Position numbers and translations under genes: made by a program | Assembly: GCA_002104905.1 (NCBI GenBank) | Contig: MCFE01001003.1 | Span: forward strand, 1 to 20,571 | Source of the DNA: Basidiobolus meristosporus CBS 931.73 | Lineage: Eukaryota; Basidiobolomycota; Basidiobolomycetes; Basidiobolales; Basidiobolaceae | Direction: 5' to 3' | DNA: 20,571 bases | Notes under the pieces: generated by a model | Told to the model about the DNA's origin: nothing | Database searches by the model: none | The model's input: the letters and a program-made list of their open reading frames with translations, nothing else | In this document: positions 1-12,300 of the stretch, in pieces | Position numbering within the stretch: the stretch's first letter is position 1 | Layout of the letters: every line of letters begins with the position of its first letter

Positions 1-3000
1 TATTAGCTCTCATAACTGCTCAGGTAGCAGCTATATCATGTTCCTTGAGTTATAAGCATTTGAAACATTCAATGAGATTCCCTAGCAGAATCCCAGCTAA
101 ATACCAGCTAAGTACCAGCTGATTACTCTCAATCAAAAATATACTTCCAAGTTTGGAACTTCAATAGGGGCCAATTCAGCTGAACAGCCATTTCTCAATG
201 ATCCTGCCCCTAACACTGGTCTGCTAATGGAAACTCTTGAGGAAGCCTACACAAAACTTTGTGGGCATTCTGCCCTTATTCCATCATAAAAATTCCTGGT
301 GAAATGTTTTTGCTATTGCCCGAACTACTACTTAACCATATTCCAAGGCTTTCATTCATTGCTCACTACAATGAAGACTTGCCTTGCTACAATTATTAAT
401 GGCCTAGACATGCTTGGGAGTCAATACTCAGAAGCTCCAGTAGATTACAATCTCCAAGAATATTTCCTAGCAGATTTTGCACTAAAAGCTTCTTGGATAC
501 ATTCCTATAGGAATTTACAGGTCAAACAGCAACCAGATATAGTTTTACTCAAGAAAATATGTGTGAGCCTCAGGCACTCTCTGGCAATCATGGTAACATC
601 ATCTGATTTAGTGGGCCATTAACTGGCCATAGACAAGATAAGGCACTTTGAGTAGAAAGTCATCAAAACTTTATCAGGAGTAAAGACTTGGCTTATATAG
701 ATGGGGATTATAAAGGATTAGGATGTAAAACAGGATTTAGGATGCTTATCCCTATGAGAAATAACTTGACTTTTTGGTAGGATTGGATCTGAATCAATCT
801 GTGAAGATCTTGCAATGGCTCCATATGAATTCCATTAGCTTAGATTTTAGCCAACCTATTGCCTGGTCTTGATGGCCTTATCACTGTACCCTATGAAAAT
901 TCTCAAGCTTGGATTTTTACTTTGATTCAATGGTATTCAGCTTGCATTATGCTGACATTTAGCTGGGTTTCAGCAGGTGAATCTCAAAAAACTTCTCAAA
1001 TGCAATTAACTCAGGGAACAGCAATCTAGTAACCAACCAAGTTGGCATGAGGGCTAATGTGACTTAAGTCCTTCCACATAATGCATCCATAAGTTTTCAG
1101 AGTAGCTGTAACTCCAAATATTGAAAGTTGTAACTTTAAGGAGACCTGAATTTTATCTGGTATTTGGCTGGCATTGAGCTGGCCTTCATCAAAAACTTCT
1201 CATCAGAAGTACCCATGATTATTGTTTTGGAGTGATATCTGAACAGTTTCTTGATAATATTAGAGCAGTATTATTATGGTTCTATGTACTGTGCTGCTAC
1301 TTCTATACTCCTTAAACTCTTGGAATTCCACTTTTTAGTAGTAAACTAGATGGTGTATTTATGGTGTTTCATTTAACTCATCACAGCATGTTATGGTCTT
1401 ATTGAGATGTAAGCATGCTACCTGACAGCTGCTACATGCTATCAACCCAATAAATGATCCACATTGTTTTGTTGCTAATTTACTACTATTGTGTCTGTGT
1501 TATATTCTTGTACCACAATATTGCCTCTGTGGTGTACCCACTCATACTCTGGGTATTCCACTATGAGCTATTTGATTATATTTCACCAAAAGACCATTAC
1601 AAAGCTAATATCACATTAGAGAGGGGTCATATTCTTGTAGGATCCTGTATCTACTCCATTAGAAGAGAATTGCACTCTACTTTGGTGAAAAATAGGGTTG
1701 AATTTTGACTATCTATTGCCCCCTTGCCTTCATTAAATGGTTCTCATTCATTTCACTTACTTCCTGATCCTACACTCTCATATTTCCCTGACTATTACTG
1801 TATATTCATGGACCATCTTCTGCTTCTTACTCTTCTACATCTTGCCCTCACATTACTCCCTTACTATTCCTCTATGCACATTGATTTATTTCTTTTCAAA
1901 TGTTGGATGTTTTGCAATAATTTCTTGTATAGACTGGTATGTAATATCAATGGTCTTATTGTGCCTGTCCCCAATCTTACACTGTGTCATTGGCTCCATT
2001 AAAGCCTACAATTCACAAAGTGTATCTTACCCAAAACCCTCCTTTCAGTTACTTGGCTGCATCCTAACAGCCTTGTGTCTGCTTTGGTTCACTCCTTCCC
2101 AAACATTCCAATGCAGTAGAGACTTCCTTGTATATAGCAGTACTTTGGCTAGCTCCTTTGTTAGCTCTCCACAATACTGGTATTCAGATATGCTCTTACA
2201 TCTACAAAAGACCCTCTGGAGTGCTCTAGTGTGCTTTGTTATCTTATGGCACTTGCCAAGGAAACCAGGATAAATATCTGCCATTTTTGCAGTGCTGCTT
2301 TGTTGGTGGGCAGAATTACTACACCGCTGCCAGTAGTGGACTTGCTTTGTCCATTTCCTTCATAGGTTCTTTAGCATAGCCATGTAGTTGCTCAATGGGC
2401 CTGGTCTCTGCACCTTAGAAGAGTAGTCTTAGTATTTTATTTCTATTTTCACTCAGACTGGGTGAGTTCTGTTGTATTCTGTGTATTTCCTTTGGGAAAA
2501 ATCAGTGAGGTAGCTTGGAGACTATGTACTAATTGCATGCTACCCTCATAGTAGTTACCTGATGTCTTTCTGCACTTGTTGGGAGCTTTCTACCAGACTA
2601 GAGTCAGGCTTTTGCATGAGTTTCACCCACTGTGGTAGAGAAAAGGCATTTCCTAACCTTTTTTTGGGAAAGAGAATCCAATTTTTTGACCTTTTTTGTG
2701 GAATCAATATTTGAATAGGTTTTACAATAGGGTAAATATTTGAATACAGTGCCAGATTGTGCCAGTGGACTAAGTTAGTGACATGCATTTTTGTGACATG
2801 TTACAAGCCTCTGGAGCTATATTCAGAGTGCCGTGGGTATTGTGTACCGGATGCATATCTTCAGTCCTTCTGTGCTCTTATCCATCATGCACAATAATGA
2901 CTCCAAAAAAAAGTCAATAAATGGATTTGTCCAGCAAAATAGGTGAAACACAGGAGCTGCATTGCATGAAGATAAAGAACTATGTTTCACACTCTGTGGC

Positions 3001-3021
3001 CAAGTCTAGCTCTGCTATGCC
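1..3021. other. AT-rich stretch, no gene recognised
   Basis: About 3 kb of AT-rich sequence. Open frames of up to 178 codons exist (for example plus 1737-2273 and plus 299-622), but their translations are rich in Leu, Ile, Phe, Tyr and Cys, overlap one another in several frames, and show no family motif I recognise. I see no LTR of the copia family that fills the next region, no tRNA and no clear terminal repeats. It is most likely intergenic DNA or a transposon too decayed to identify by eye. A translated search against fungal repeat libraries would settle this. Confidence 0.6.
93..125. repeat. Short tandem repeat, three 11-bp units
   Basis: Three consecutive 11-mers: CCAGCTAAATA, CCAGCTAAGTA and CCAGCTGATTA. 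The copies differ at one to three positions. No function is evident. Confidence 0.6.
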
Positions 3022-3026
3022 TCTCT

Positions 3027-3373
3027 TGTTGTAAGTGTCTTGGAGATATTGGAAGTGATTCGGAGGACAAGTAGATTATGTGGTTTCACTTAATGATTTA
3101 TTGAATGTAAAGTAGTATTTATACTTTTACCTAGTCTTGGCATTACAAACATGTAGAATAGGTTAAGGAAGGTCCCAAGAATATGTGTGCAAAGTTTGGG
3201 GCTGTTTGTACAACTTTGAGAATTTTCATGTTCTGGGCACCTGGTATTTTGGTGAAAATATTCTAATTAAATCCCAACAAGGAATTTGATCAGTATTCTC
3301 TAGGATTTGAAGGTGATGATCTAAGTGACTAAGTTGGGTGAATACTTAGGTGGAAATACAAATTTTTACAACA
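3027..3373 (-). repeat. 3' LTR of copia copy A
   Basis: About 347 bp, starting TGTTGTAA and ending TTACAACA when read on the minus strand (8-bp terminal inverted repeat, with one base changed near the end: GTAAGTGTC for GTAAGAGTC). It matches the other LTRs of the family along its whole length and contains the family's TATA and AATAAA boxes. Confidence 0.92.
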
Positions 3374-3384
3374 CTCCCACTCAG

Positions 3385-6300
3385 CTAAATGTTCATACTG
3401 ACTAGTCCTAATTTTTACCTAAGATATTCAAAATTGTCTCTAGCTAATGATTTGGTAAATATGTCTGCAATCATTTCATCTGTAGGACAGTAAACTAAGC
3501 CAACTAAGTTATTCTCTATAGCTCCACGTACAAAATGATGTCTAATATCTATGCGCTTGGTTCTAGCATGAAAAGTTGGATTTCTACCTAATTGTATACA
3601 TCCTTGATTTTCTTGAAATATAGTAATAGGCGTTTTTTGACATAGGCCTAAATCTGTAAAAGTTTTCTTAGCCACATTGCTTCTTTTGTAGCTTCACAGG
3701 CTGCCATATACTTTGCCTCTGTGGTGGAAAGTGCTACAGTTGGTTACTTTCTTGAATTCCAAGAAATTGCCCCTTTACAATAAAGAAAGGTGTATCTTGT
3801 GGTGGATCTTCTGTCTTCTAAATCTTGTCCCCAATCAGCATCAGAGTATCCCACAAGATCCTGTTCTGAATCCTTATAAGTGTATCTTAAGCAGATATCA
3901 GCAGTTCCTTTTAGGTATCTAAAAATCTGCTTAACTGCTGCAATATGATCAGATCCATAGTTCTGATTATATTGGCTGACAACTCCCACTGAATATGAGA
4001 TATCTGTACATGCTCCAGGCATGATATGCATCAGACTGCCAACCATAGATTGATAAGGAAAGTCAGGGTTTTCAGATGGCATCAAGCTCTCTTGATATGG
4101 TTAAGTTTTGACCAAGTTAAGGTTTCTTTCCATTGGGGTAGCTGCCAGCTTACAGTCTTTGATTTGGTACTTCTTTAGTATATCTTGAATATACTTGGAT
4201 TGACTTAGGGTGATAGTCTGGGTACTTCTGTCTATGGAGAACTTAATCCCTAAGTAGTAACTAAGTTCTCCTAGATTGGACATCTTGAACTCCTTAGATA
4301 GGCTGGATTTAGTCTCTTCCAATGTTTCTAGGTTATTGGCGGCTATAATAAGATCATCCACATATAGAGCTAATAGAACTGGGTTTGCTCTATTTGGCTT
4401 ATAGTATATATTATAGTCAGTATTACTCCTTTTGAAACTCAAAGATTCCAAATAAGAATCTATCTTGCAATTCCAGGCTCTTGGTGATTGTTTGAGACCA
4501 TATAGTGACTTTTTAAGCTTGCAGACCAAATGGGAGTTATCTTGGTCAGAAAACCCACCAGGCTGGTCCATATACACGTCCTCATCAAGTTCTCCATTCA
4601 AAAATGCAGTTTTTACATCCATTTGATGAATAAAAAACTTATATTTTGCTGCAATAGCCAATATTGATCTGATGGAATTAAACTTGGCTACCGGTGCAAA
4701 GGTCTCAGTATAGTCAAGTCCTTTTATTGGAGAGTATCCTTTGGCTACAAGTCTTACTTTGTATCTTTCAATTGTACCATCAGCCTTGTATTTTGTCTTG
4801 AAGACCCATCTGCATCCAATTGATTTTTGGTTGATTGGTAATTTGACTAAGTCCCAAGCTTGATTTTCCATCAGAGCCTGATATTCCTCAGTCATTGCAG
4901 ATCTCCAAAACTTTGTCTGAGGGCTATTTAGGGCCTCTTTTACAGTCTGGGGTTCATCAATATGGACTGAATAGGCATTTGCCAAGTTTGTAGCCTCATT
5001 GATATAGTAATTTGGGCTATTTCTTGTCCAATTGGATCTCTGGGCATCTGATGCTGGAATGATGCACTTCTGGGATATTGCTGGGCACTGATTCTGGCTG
5101 AACCATAGTTGTAGAGTCCTCTGGCATGAAAAATTTTCATTGTTTGCTCTGATTCAATCCTGACAATTGGTGGACTTGAGATCAAATTTTTGTCATCATC
5201 TGATGTCATTTTTTGTGAAAATTTTGAATTTTCATCAAGCAACACATCCCTGGACTTCATCAGCTTCTTTGCTTTGGTAGTGTAGAGTCTGTATGCTTTA
5301 CTCTCATTGCAGTAGCCCAAAAATATGCATTTTACACTTTTTGGCTCAAATTTTGACTGATTTCCGGCCAGTTTTTTGGCATATGCTGTACACCCAACTA
5401 TTCTTAGATGTTCTGCACTTGGTCTGTCTCCATACTTTGCTTTAAATGGAGTAGAATCACAAAGTATTCTGTTATAACTCCTATTTTTAAGATATACAGC
5501 AGTGGCAACTGATTCCACCCAAGAATCATAGGATAATTTTTGATTATGAATCATAGATCTTGCCATATCAATTATTGATCTGTTAGCATGTTCTGCTACT
5601 CCATTTTGCTGTGGGGAGTATGGTACAGTAGTTTCTTGCTTTATCTCATGAATTTTGCAGAAGTGGATGAAGAGTTTTGAGGTATATTCTCCACCATTGT
5701 CAGAGTGTATTTTCTTGATTTTTTCACCAGTTTCTCTCTCCACCATGGCTTTTTACTCCCTGAACTTAGACAGAGCTTCTTCCTTTCTTTGCATGAAGTA
5801 GACCCATGTGTATCTTGTATAATATCAATAAAAGTGATTAAATACTTCATCCCACCTGAGGATAAATTTTGCATAGGTCCACACAGATCTGAGTGAATTA
5901 GATCAAACTTCTTCTTAGCTTTGATTAACCCAGAGCTCTTGAGTGGTTGTCTGGCTTGTTTCCCATATATGCAGGCTTCACAGTGCTCCAAATTAGCTGG
6001 GGGTTCAATTTTCACTCCAGAAATTAGCTGATCTTTGATCATTTTACGCAAATAATCAAAATTGATGTGTCCAAATCTCCTGTGCCAAAGCATTGGTGTT
6101 TCTTCATTTAAGTTACTTATATTGGCTTCCAAGTATGATGGAATATAAGTCAACTTGTATAGATTCTGATCTCTGATGCCCAAAGCAATATGGTCACCAT
6201 TTTGATCAGTGATCCTGCATCCAGAATTGTCAAAACTGAAACTGAGTCCTTCTGCTGTGGCCTTGCTTACAGAGAGTAGGTTCTTGGCTAATTCTGGTAC

Positions 6301-7325
6301 ATAGAGTACTTCTTTAAAGGTCAGTGTATGGCTTCCTTCACTGCTTCTAAGGTTTACTTGGATAGTTCCTTCTCCCACTGCATCAAGTGTTCTATTGTCA
6401 CCCATGAAACCTTCTTAATTGGAATTTCTTGATATTGGGTAAAAAGTTCTTTTTGGTGTGTAAAGTGTTGAGATGCTCCGGAGTCAATATACCACATCTG
6501 AGAATCCTTGTTTATGGTCATATTTAGTGCTGATAGGAATAGTCTATCTTCAGTTGTTGCAGCATTTCCATATTCAGGCTTCTTTTGCTGATTATCTTTC
6601 TTTTTGAGACACCGGTCTGATGTTTTTCCTTTCCTTTTGCAGTAGTTGCAAAATAGGTTGCTGTTGCCTTTGTAGGGTCTTGGGTACCTCCTTTGTTGGT
6701 TATCATTGCTTATTAAAGCATTTTCTTCTTCCTTTGTATTGGCACTTGATTTTCTTAATTCTTCATCCAGGAGCCTGCCATTCACATAATTCAAGGTCAA
6801 ATCTTCAGTTCTGGACTCTAGGGCCAATACAAGGCCCTGAAACTCATCTGTCAGACTATTCAGGATGGTAACTATCACATCCTCATCAGTAGTTGGTACA
6901 CCCACAGATTCCATCTCATCTACTAGCAGGGTAATTCTGTTAATTAGATTTTTCATGTCCTCTCCTGGTAGCATCTTTGTAGTAAAAAATTTTTGTCTCA
7001 GATACATATTCTTAGCAGCTGAACATGACTGGTAGGTGTCTTCTAATGCCTTCCAGGCATTCTTTGCTGTTGTTGCTGTTGAGCATTGAATTAGCAATTT
7101 GTCTTTAACATTAAGGCAAATGCAGTTAAAGGCACTTTGTTCTTTCTTCTGGTACTTTAAGGCTTCCTCGCCCACGTTTTTAGGAGGGCATTCTTCTCCC
7201 ATGACAATATCCCAAAGGCTTCTTTCTTGTAGTAGCATCTTCATCTTCACCTTCCATACTTGGTGGTTAGATCCATCCAACTTTTCAGCAGAGGGAAAAA
7301 TTCCAGTAATAGCAGTAGTAGACAG
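3385..7325 (-). pseudogene. Decayed copia gag-pol of copy A
   Basis: A single gag-pol reading frame of the copia type, read in pieces. In order: gag with a zinc knuckle (6609-6650) whose histidine position is lysine; protease with the D-S-G active site (near 6475-6488); integrase with an HHCC finger (about 5960-6090) and the SDLCGP and HSDNGGEY motifs; reverse transcriptase with YVDDL (about 4352-4368); and RNase H ending near 3385. Breaks: the codon aligned with copy B's start ATG is CTG (7323-7325); one-base losses near 6408, near 5825 (shared with copy B), near 5142 and near 3660; in-frame stops near 5755, at 4101-4103, at 3744-3746 and near 3412. The RNase H residue aligned with Asp in copy B is Glu (3610-3612). 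The longest intact piece is the reverse transcriptase, 294 codons. No functional polyprotein can be made. Confidence 0.92.
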
Positions 7326-7356
7326 TGCAGAGAGTGACAGCTTGGGGCTTGTAGCC

Positions 7357-7705
7357 TGTTGTAAGAGTCTTGGAGATATTGGAAGTGATTGGGAGAACAA
7401 GTAGATTATGTGGTATTCACTTAATGAATTATTGAATGTAAAAGTAGTATTTATACTTTTACCTGGTCTTGGCATTACAACCACTTAGAATGGGTTAAGG
7501 AAGGCCCCAAGAACATGTGTGCAAAGATTGGGGCTGTTTGGACAACTTTGAGAACTTTCATGTTCTGGGTACCTGGTATTTTGGTGAAAATATTCTAAGT
7601 AAATCCTGACAAGGAATTTGGTCAGTATTCTCTAGGATTTGAAGGTGATGATCTAAGTGACTAAGTTAGGTGAGTATTTAGGTGGAAATACAAATTTTAA
7701 CAATA
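7357..7705 (-). repeat. 5' LTR of copia copy A
   Basis: 349 bp on the minus strand, the same length as both LTRs of copy B and the solo LTR. It carries the family TATA box (TATAAATA, read on minus, near 7450). The start has mutated to TATTG, so the boundary is set by alignment with copy B and by the TCTCT duplication directly outside it. Confidence 0.9.
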
Positions 7706-7749
7706 TCTCTGACACACTATGGCACAATTTGGCACTTATGGCTCAACAT

Positions 7750-8098
7750 CGTTCTAAGAGTCTTGGAGATATTGGAAGTAATTGGGAGAACAAGTAGATT
7801 ATGTGGCTTTCACTTAATGATTTATTCAATGAAATAGTAATATTGATACTTTTACATGGTCTTGGCACTACAAACACGTAGAAGTGGCTAAGGAAGGTCC
7901 CAAGAACATGTGTGCAAAGTTTGGGGCTGTTTGGACAACTTTGAGATTTTTCATATTCTGGGTACCTGGTATTTTAGTGAAAATATTCCAAGTAAATCAC
8001 AACAAGGAATTTGGTCAGTATTCTCTAGGATTTGAAGGTAATGCTCAAAGTGACTAAGTTAGGTCAGTATTTAGGTGGAATTACAAACTTTTACAACA
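7750..8098 (-). repeat. Solo LTR of the same copia family
   Basis: A 349-bp LTR with no internal region attached, minus orientation, 44 bp from the 5' LTR of copy A. It aligns end to end with the LTRs of copies A and B. The left end has decayed (CGTTCTAAGAG for TGTTGTAAGAG) and the right end is an intact TTACAACA. The flanking 5-mers AACAT and AATAC are similar but not identical, so a target duplication is possible but not proven. A solo LTR normally arises by recombination between the two LTRs of one element. Confidence 0.88.
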
Positions 8099-8810
8099 AA
8101 TACAGCTCTATCCAACAGAACAAGTCTAACACATTATGTAGCTCTCCTCAAACATCTAATGTGTTATCTAGTAATACCACCAACAAAGGGGACTCACAAA
8201 TGAACTGTAAACATATCTTAGAGAGCAATAATACCCAGCACTAGACTAGCAAAAGCCAAGCATATGGAATGACAAATACCATCCTGGATACTTGGTGTAG
8301 CCAAGTATGCCAACTGATTCAGTTGCAGGTATAGGAAGTGATGCTTTGGCCTGAGAAACAGCATATTCCCACCAATGTTAGTTACAGGGTTTTGAGGAGT
8401 TACAGCTGCTTCTTGCCAAAATCATACTATATTGTAATATACCACATAAATAGTGTAGGTCTAGAAGTTTAATGAGGCTGACTAGATACTACCCAGCACC
8501 AGTACCAATACTGTGATGCATCAATAGCTGTATGACATTCTTACTCATGTATAGCACTATTACCAAATGCCCAACTTGCAACAAATCAACATCAAGTGGT
8601 GGCAAATACCCACCACATTCTGGATATATTTCATGATACCCTGTCCAAAGATACTGATGCAATCAAAAGAATACTGTCAAGCTTGACAGTACCATTGTCA
8701 ATTTGAGTCAATCAAACAATTCAGGGAAATATTTGTTGGATCATATTACAGAGAACTAAAGAGTAAGGGCTTGTTCAACGGTATTTTGTCAATTCCTTTG
8801 CCTTGGCACT
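8099..8810. other. Intergenic spacer between retroelements
   Basis: About 710 bp of AT-rich sequence with no gene or LTR match that I can see. It contains a perfect 10-bp inverted repeat, TAACACATTA at 8127-8136 and TAATGTGTTA at 8157-8166, separated by 20 bp. The significance of this is unknown. Confidence 0.55.
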
Positions 8811-8965
8811 TGTTAGATCCTATACTGACTAAACTCCTTGTTGGGATTTATGTAGTATATTTTCACCAAAACAGCAGGTACCCAGAACAAGAGAATCCTC
8901 AAAGCTGTCCAAACAGCCCCAAGCTCTGAGCATATGTACTTGGGACCTTTTCAGCATATTAAGTG
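8811..8965 (+). repeat. Relic copia LTR, left part (interrupted by copy B)
   Basis: From about 8820 this aligns with the middle of the family LTR (the CTCCTTGTTGGGATTTA region through to TTAAGTG), but it is clearly more diverged than the LTRs of A and B. The first 75 or so bases of the LTR are missing, leaving at most a TGTT at 8811. It stops exactly at the AAGTG target duplication of copy B and resumes at 13379, so it was the target of B's insertion. Confidence 0.85.
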
Positions 8966-9314
8966 TGTTGTAAAAATTTGTATTTCCACCTAAATATTCA
9001 CATAACTTAGTCACTTAGATCATCACCTTCAAATCCTAGAGAATACTGACCAAATTCCTTGTTGGGATTTACTTAGAATATTTTCACTAAAACACAAGGT
9101 ACCCAGAACATGAAAATTCTCAAAGTTGTCCAAACAGCCCCAAACTTTGCACACATGTTCTTGGGACCTTCCTTAACCCATTCTAAGTGGTTGTAATGCC
9201 AAGACCAGGTAAAAGTATAAATACTACTTTTACATTCAATAAATCATTGAGTGATAACCACATAATCAACTTGTTCTCCCAATCACTTCCAATATCTCCA
9301 AGACTCTTACAACA
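8966..9314 (+). repeat. 5' LTR of copia copy B
   Basis: 349 bp with the 8-bp terminal inverted repeat TGTTGTAA / TTACAACA. TATAAATA at 9216-9223 is the likely promoter box and AATAAA at 9238-9243 a likely polyadenylation signal. The base composition and all boxes match the 3' copy. Confidence 0.95.
9216..9223 (+). promoter_or_regulatory. TATA box in the 5' LTR of copy B
   Basis: TATAAATA lies about 130 bp before the gag start codon and 99 bp before the end of the LTR. The same box is present in the other LTR copies, as expected for the promoter of the element's own RNA. Confidence 0.7.
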
Positions 9315-9345
9315 GGCTACAAGCCCCAAGCTGTCACTCTCTGCA

Positions 9346-12300
9346 ATGTCTACTACTGCAGTTACTGGAATATTTCCCTGTGCTGAAAAGTTGGATGGAT
9401 CTAACCACCAAGTATGGAAGGTGAAGATGAAGATGCTGCTACAAGAAAGAAGCCTTTGGGATATTGTCATGGGAGAAGAATGCCCTCCTAAAAACGTGGG
9501 AGAGGAAGCCTTAAAGTACCAGAAGAAAGAACAAAGTGCCTTTAACTGCATTTGCCTTAATGTTAAAGACAAATTGCTAATTCAATGCTCAACAGCAAAA
9601 ACAGCAAAGAATGCCTGGAAGGCATAAGAAGCCACCTACCAGTCATGTTCAGCTGCTAAGAATATGTATCTGAGACAAAAATTCTTTACTACAAAGATGC
9701 TGCCAGGAGAGGACATGAAAAATCTAATTAACAGAATTACCCTGCTGGTAGATGAGATGGAATCTGTGGGCGTACCAACTACTGATGTGGATGTGATAGT
9801 CATCATCCTAAATAGTCTGACAGACAAGTTTCAGGGCCTTGTATTGGCCCTAGAGTCCAGAACTGAAGATTTGACCTTAAATTATGTATATGGAAGGCTC
9901 CTGGATGAAGAATTAAGAAAATCAAGCACCAATACAAAGGAAGAAGAAAATGCTTTAATAAGCAATGATAACCAACAAAGGAGGTACTCAAGACCCTGCA
10001 AAGGCAACAGCAACCTATTTTGCAACTACTGCAAAAGGAAAGGAAAAACATCAGACCGGTGTCTCAAAAAGAAAGATAATCAGCAAAAGAAGCCTGAATA
10101 TGGAAATGCTGCAACAACTGAAGATAGACTATTCCTATCAGCACTTAATATGACCACAGACAAGGATTCTCAGACATGGTATATTGACTCTGGAGCATCT
10201 CATCATTTTACACATTAAAAAGAACTTTTTACCCAATATCAAGAAATTCCAATTAACAAGGCTTTCATAGGTGACAATAGAACACTTGATGCAGTGGGAG
10301 AAGGAACTATCCAAGTAAACCTAAGAAGCAGTGAATGAAGCCATACACTGACCTATAAAGAAGTACTCTATATACCAGAAATAGCCAGGAACCTACTATC
10401 TGTAAGCAAGGCCACTGCTGAAGGACTCAGTTTCAGCTTTGACAACTCTGGATGCAAGATCACTGATCAAAAGGGTGTCCATATTGCTTTAGGTATCAGA
10501 GATCAGCACCTATACAAGTTGACTTAGATTCCATTATATTTGTAAGCCAATATAAGTACCTTAAGTGAAGAAACATCAGTGCTTTGGCACAGGAGATTTG
10601 GGCACATCAATTTTGATTATTTGCATAATATGATCAAAGATCAGCTAATTTCTGGAGTGAAAATTGATCCCCCAGCTAATTTGGAGCACTGTGAAGCCTG
10701 CATATATGGGAAACAAGCCAGACAACTGCTCAAGAGCTCTGGGTTAATCAAAACTAAGAAGAAGTTTGATCTAATTCACTCAGATCTGTGTGGACCTATG
10801 CAAAATTTATACTTAGGTGGGATGAAGTATTTAATCACTTTTATTCATATTATACAAGATACACATGGGTCTACTTCATGGAGAGAAAGGCAGAAGCTCT
10901 GTCTAAGTTCAGGGAGTTTAAAGCAATGGTGAAGAGAGAAACTGGTGAAAAAATCAAGAAAATACACTCTGGCAATGGTGGAGAATATACCTCAAAACTC
11001 TTCATCCTCTTCTGCAAAATTCATGGGATAAAGCAAGAGACCACTGTACCATACTCCCCACAGCAAAATGGAGTAGCAGAACATGCTAACAGATCAATAA
11101 TTGATATAGTAAGATCTATGATCCATGATCAAATATTATCCTATAATTTTTGTGTGGAATCAGTTGCCACTGTTGTATATCTTAAAAATAGGAGTTAAAA
11201 CAGAATACTACGTGATTCTACTCCATTTAAAGCAATTGTCAGGATTGAATCAGAGCAAAACAATGAAAGTTTTTTCACTCCAGAGGACTCTACATCTGTG
11301 GTTCAGCCAGAATCAGTGCCCAGGAATATCCCAGAAGTGATCATTCCATCATCCAATGCCAGGAGGTCCAATCAGACAAGAAATAGCCCATATTACTATA
11401 TCAATGAGGGTACAAACTTAGCCTATGCCTATTCAGTCCATAGTGATGAACCCCAGACTGTAAAAGAGGCCCTAAATAGCCCTCAGACAAAGTTTTGGAG
11501 ATCTGCAATGACTGAGGAATATCAGGCTCTGATGGAAAATCAAGCTTGGGACTTAGTCAAATTACCAATCAACCAAAAATCAATTGGATGCAGATGGGTC
11601 TTCAAGACAAAATACAAGGCTGATGGTACAATTGAAAGATACAAAGTAAGACTTGTAGCTAAATGATACTCTCAAACAAAAGGACTTGACTATACTGAGA
11701 CCTTTGCACCGGTAGCCAAGTTTGAATCCATCAGATCAATATTGGCTATTGCAGCAAAATATAAGTTTTTTATACATCAAATGGATGTAAAAACTGCATT
11801 TTTGAATGGAGAACTTGATGAGGACGTGTATATGGACCAGCCTGATGGGTTTTCTGACCAAGATAACCTCCATATGGTCTGCAAGCTAAAAAAGTCACTA
11901 CATGGTCTCAAACAATTGCCAAGAGCCTGGAATTGCAAGATAGATTCTTATTCAGAATCTTTGAGTTTCAAAAGGAGTAATGCTGACTATAATATATACT
12001 ATAAGCCAAATAGAGCAAACCCAGTTCTATTAGCTCTATATGTGGATGATCTTATTATAGCGGCCAATAACCTAGAAACATTGGAAAGACTAAATCCAGC
12101 CTATCTAAGGAGTTCAAGATGTCCAATCTAGGAGAACTTAGTTACTACTTAGGGATTAAGTTCTCCATAGACAGAAGTACCCAGACTATCACCCTAAGTC
12201 AGTCCAAGTATATTCAAGATATAATAAAGAAGTACCAAATGGAAGACTGTAAACCGGCAGCTACCCCAATGTAGACAAACCTTTACTGGGTCAAAACTCA

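Larger units (their letters stand above)
3027..7705 (-). mobile_element. Ty1/copia LTR retrotransposon, copy A (decayed)
   Basis: A full-length but inactive copia-type element of 4679 bp on the minus strand. It has an LTR at each end, flanked by a perfect 5-bp target duplication, TCTCT, at 3022-3026 and 7706-7710. The internal order is gag with a zinc knuckle, protease, integrase, reverse transcriptase, RNase H. Integrase before reverse transcriptase is the copia order. A purine-rich tract (read on the minus strand) lies just inside the 3' LTR at about 3374-3384. The outermost base pair of the 5' LTR end has changed from TG to TA at 7704-7705. By hand count the two LTRs differ at about 26 of 349 positions, so the insertion is old, and apparently older than copy B. 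Confidence 0.93.

Noticed and set aside
1737-2273. 178-codon frame as a gene
   Set aside because: Composition is skewed to Leu, Ser, Cys, Phe and Tyr, other frames overlap it on both strands, and no signal peptide, domain or promoter context stands out.
5790-5850. Programmed frameshift in the integrase
   Set aside because: Copia-type elements use one frame or shift at gag/pol. A shift within the integrase catalytic core, without a slippery heptamer I can see, is better read as an inherited lesion.
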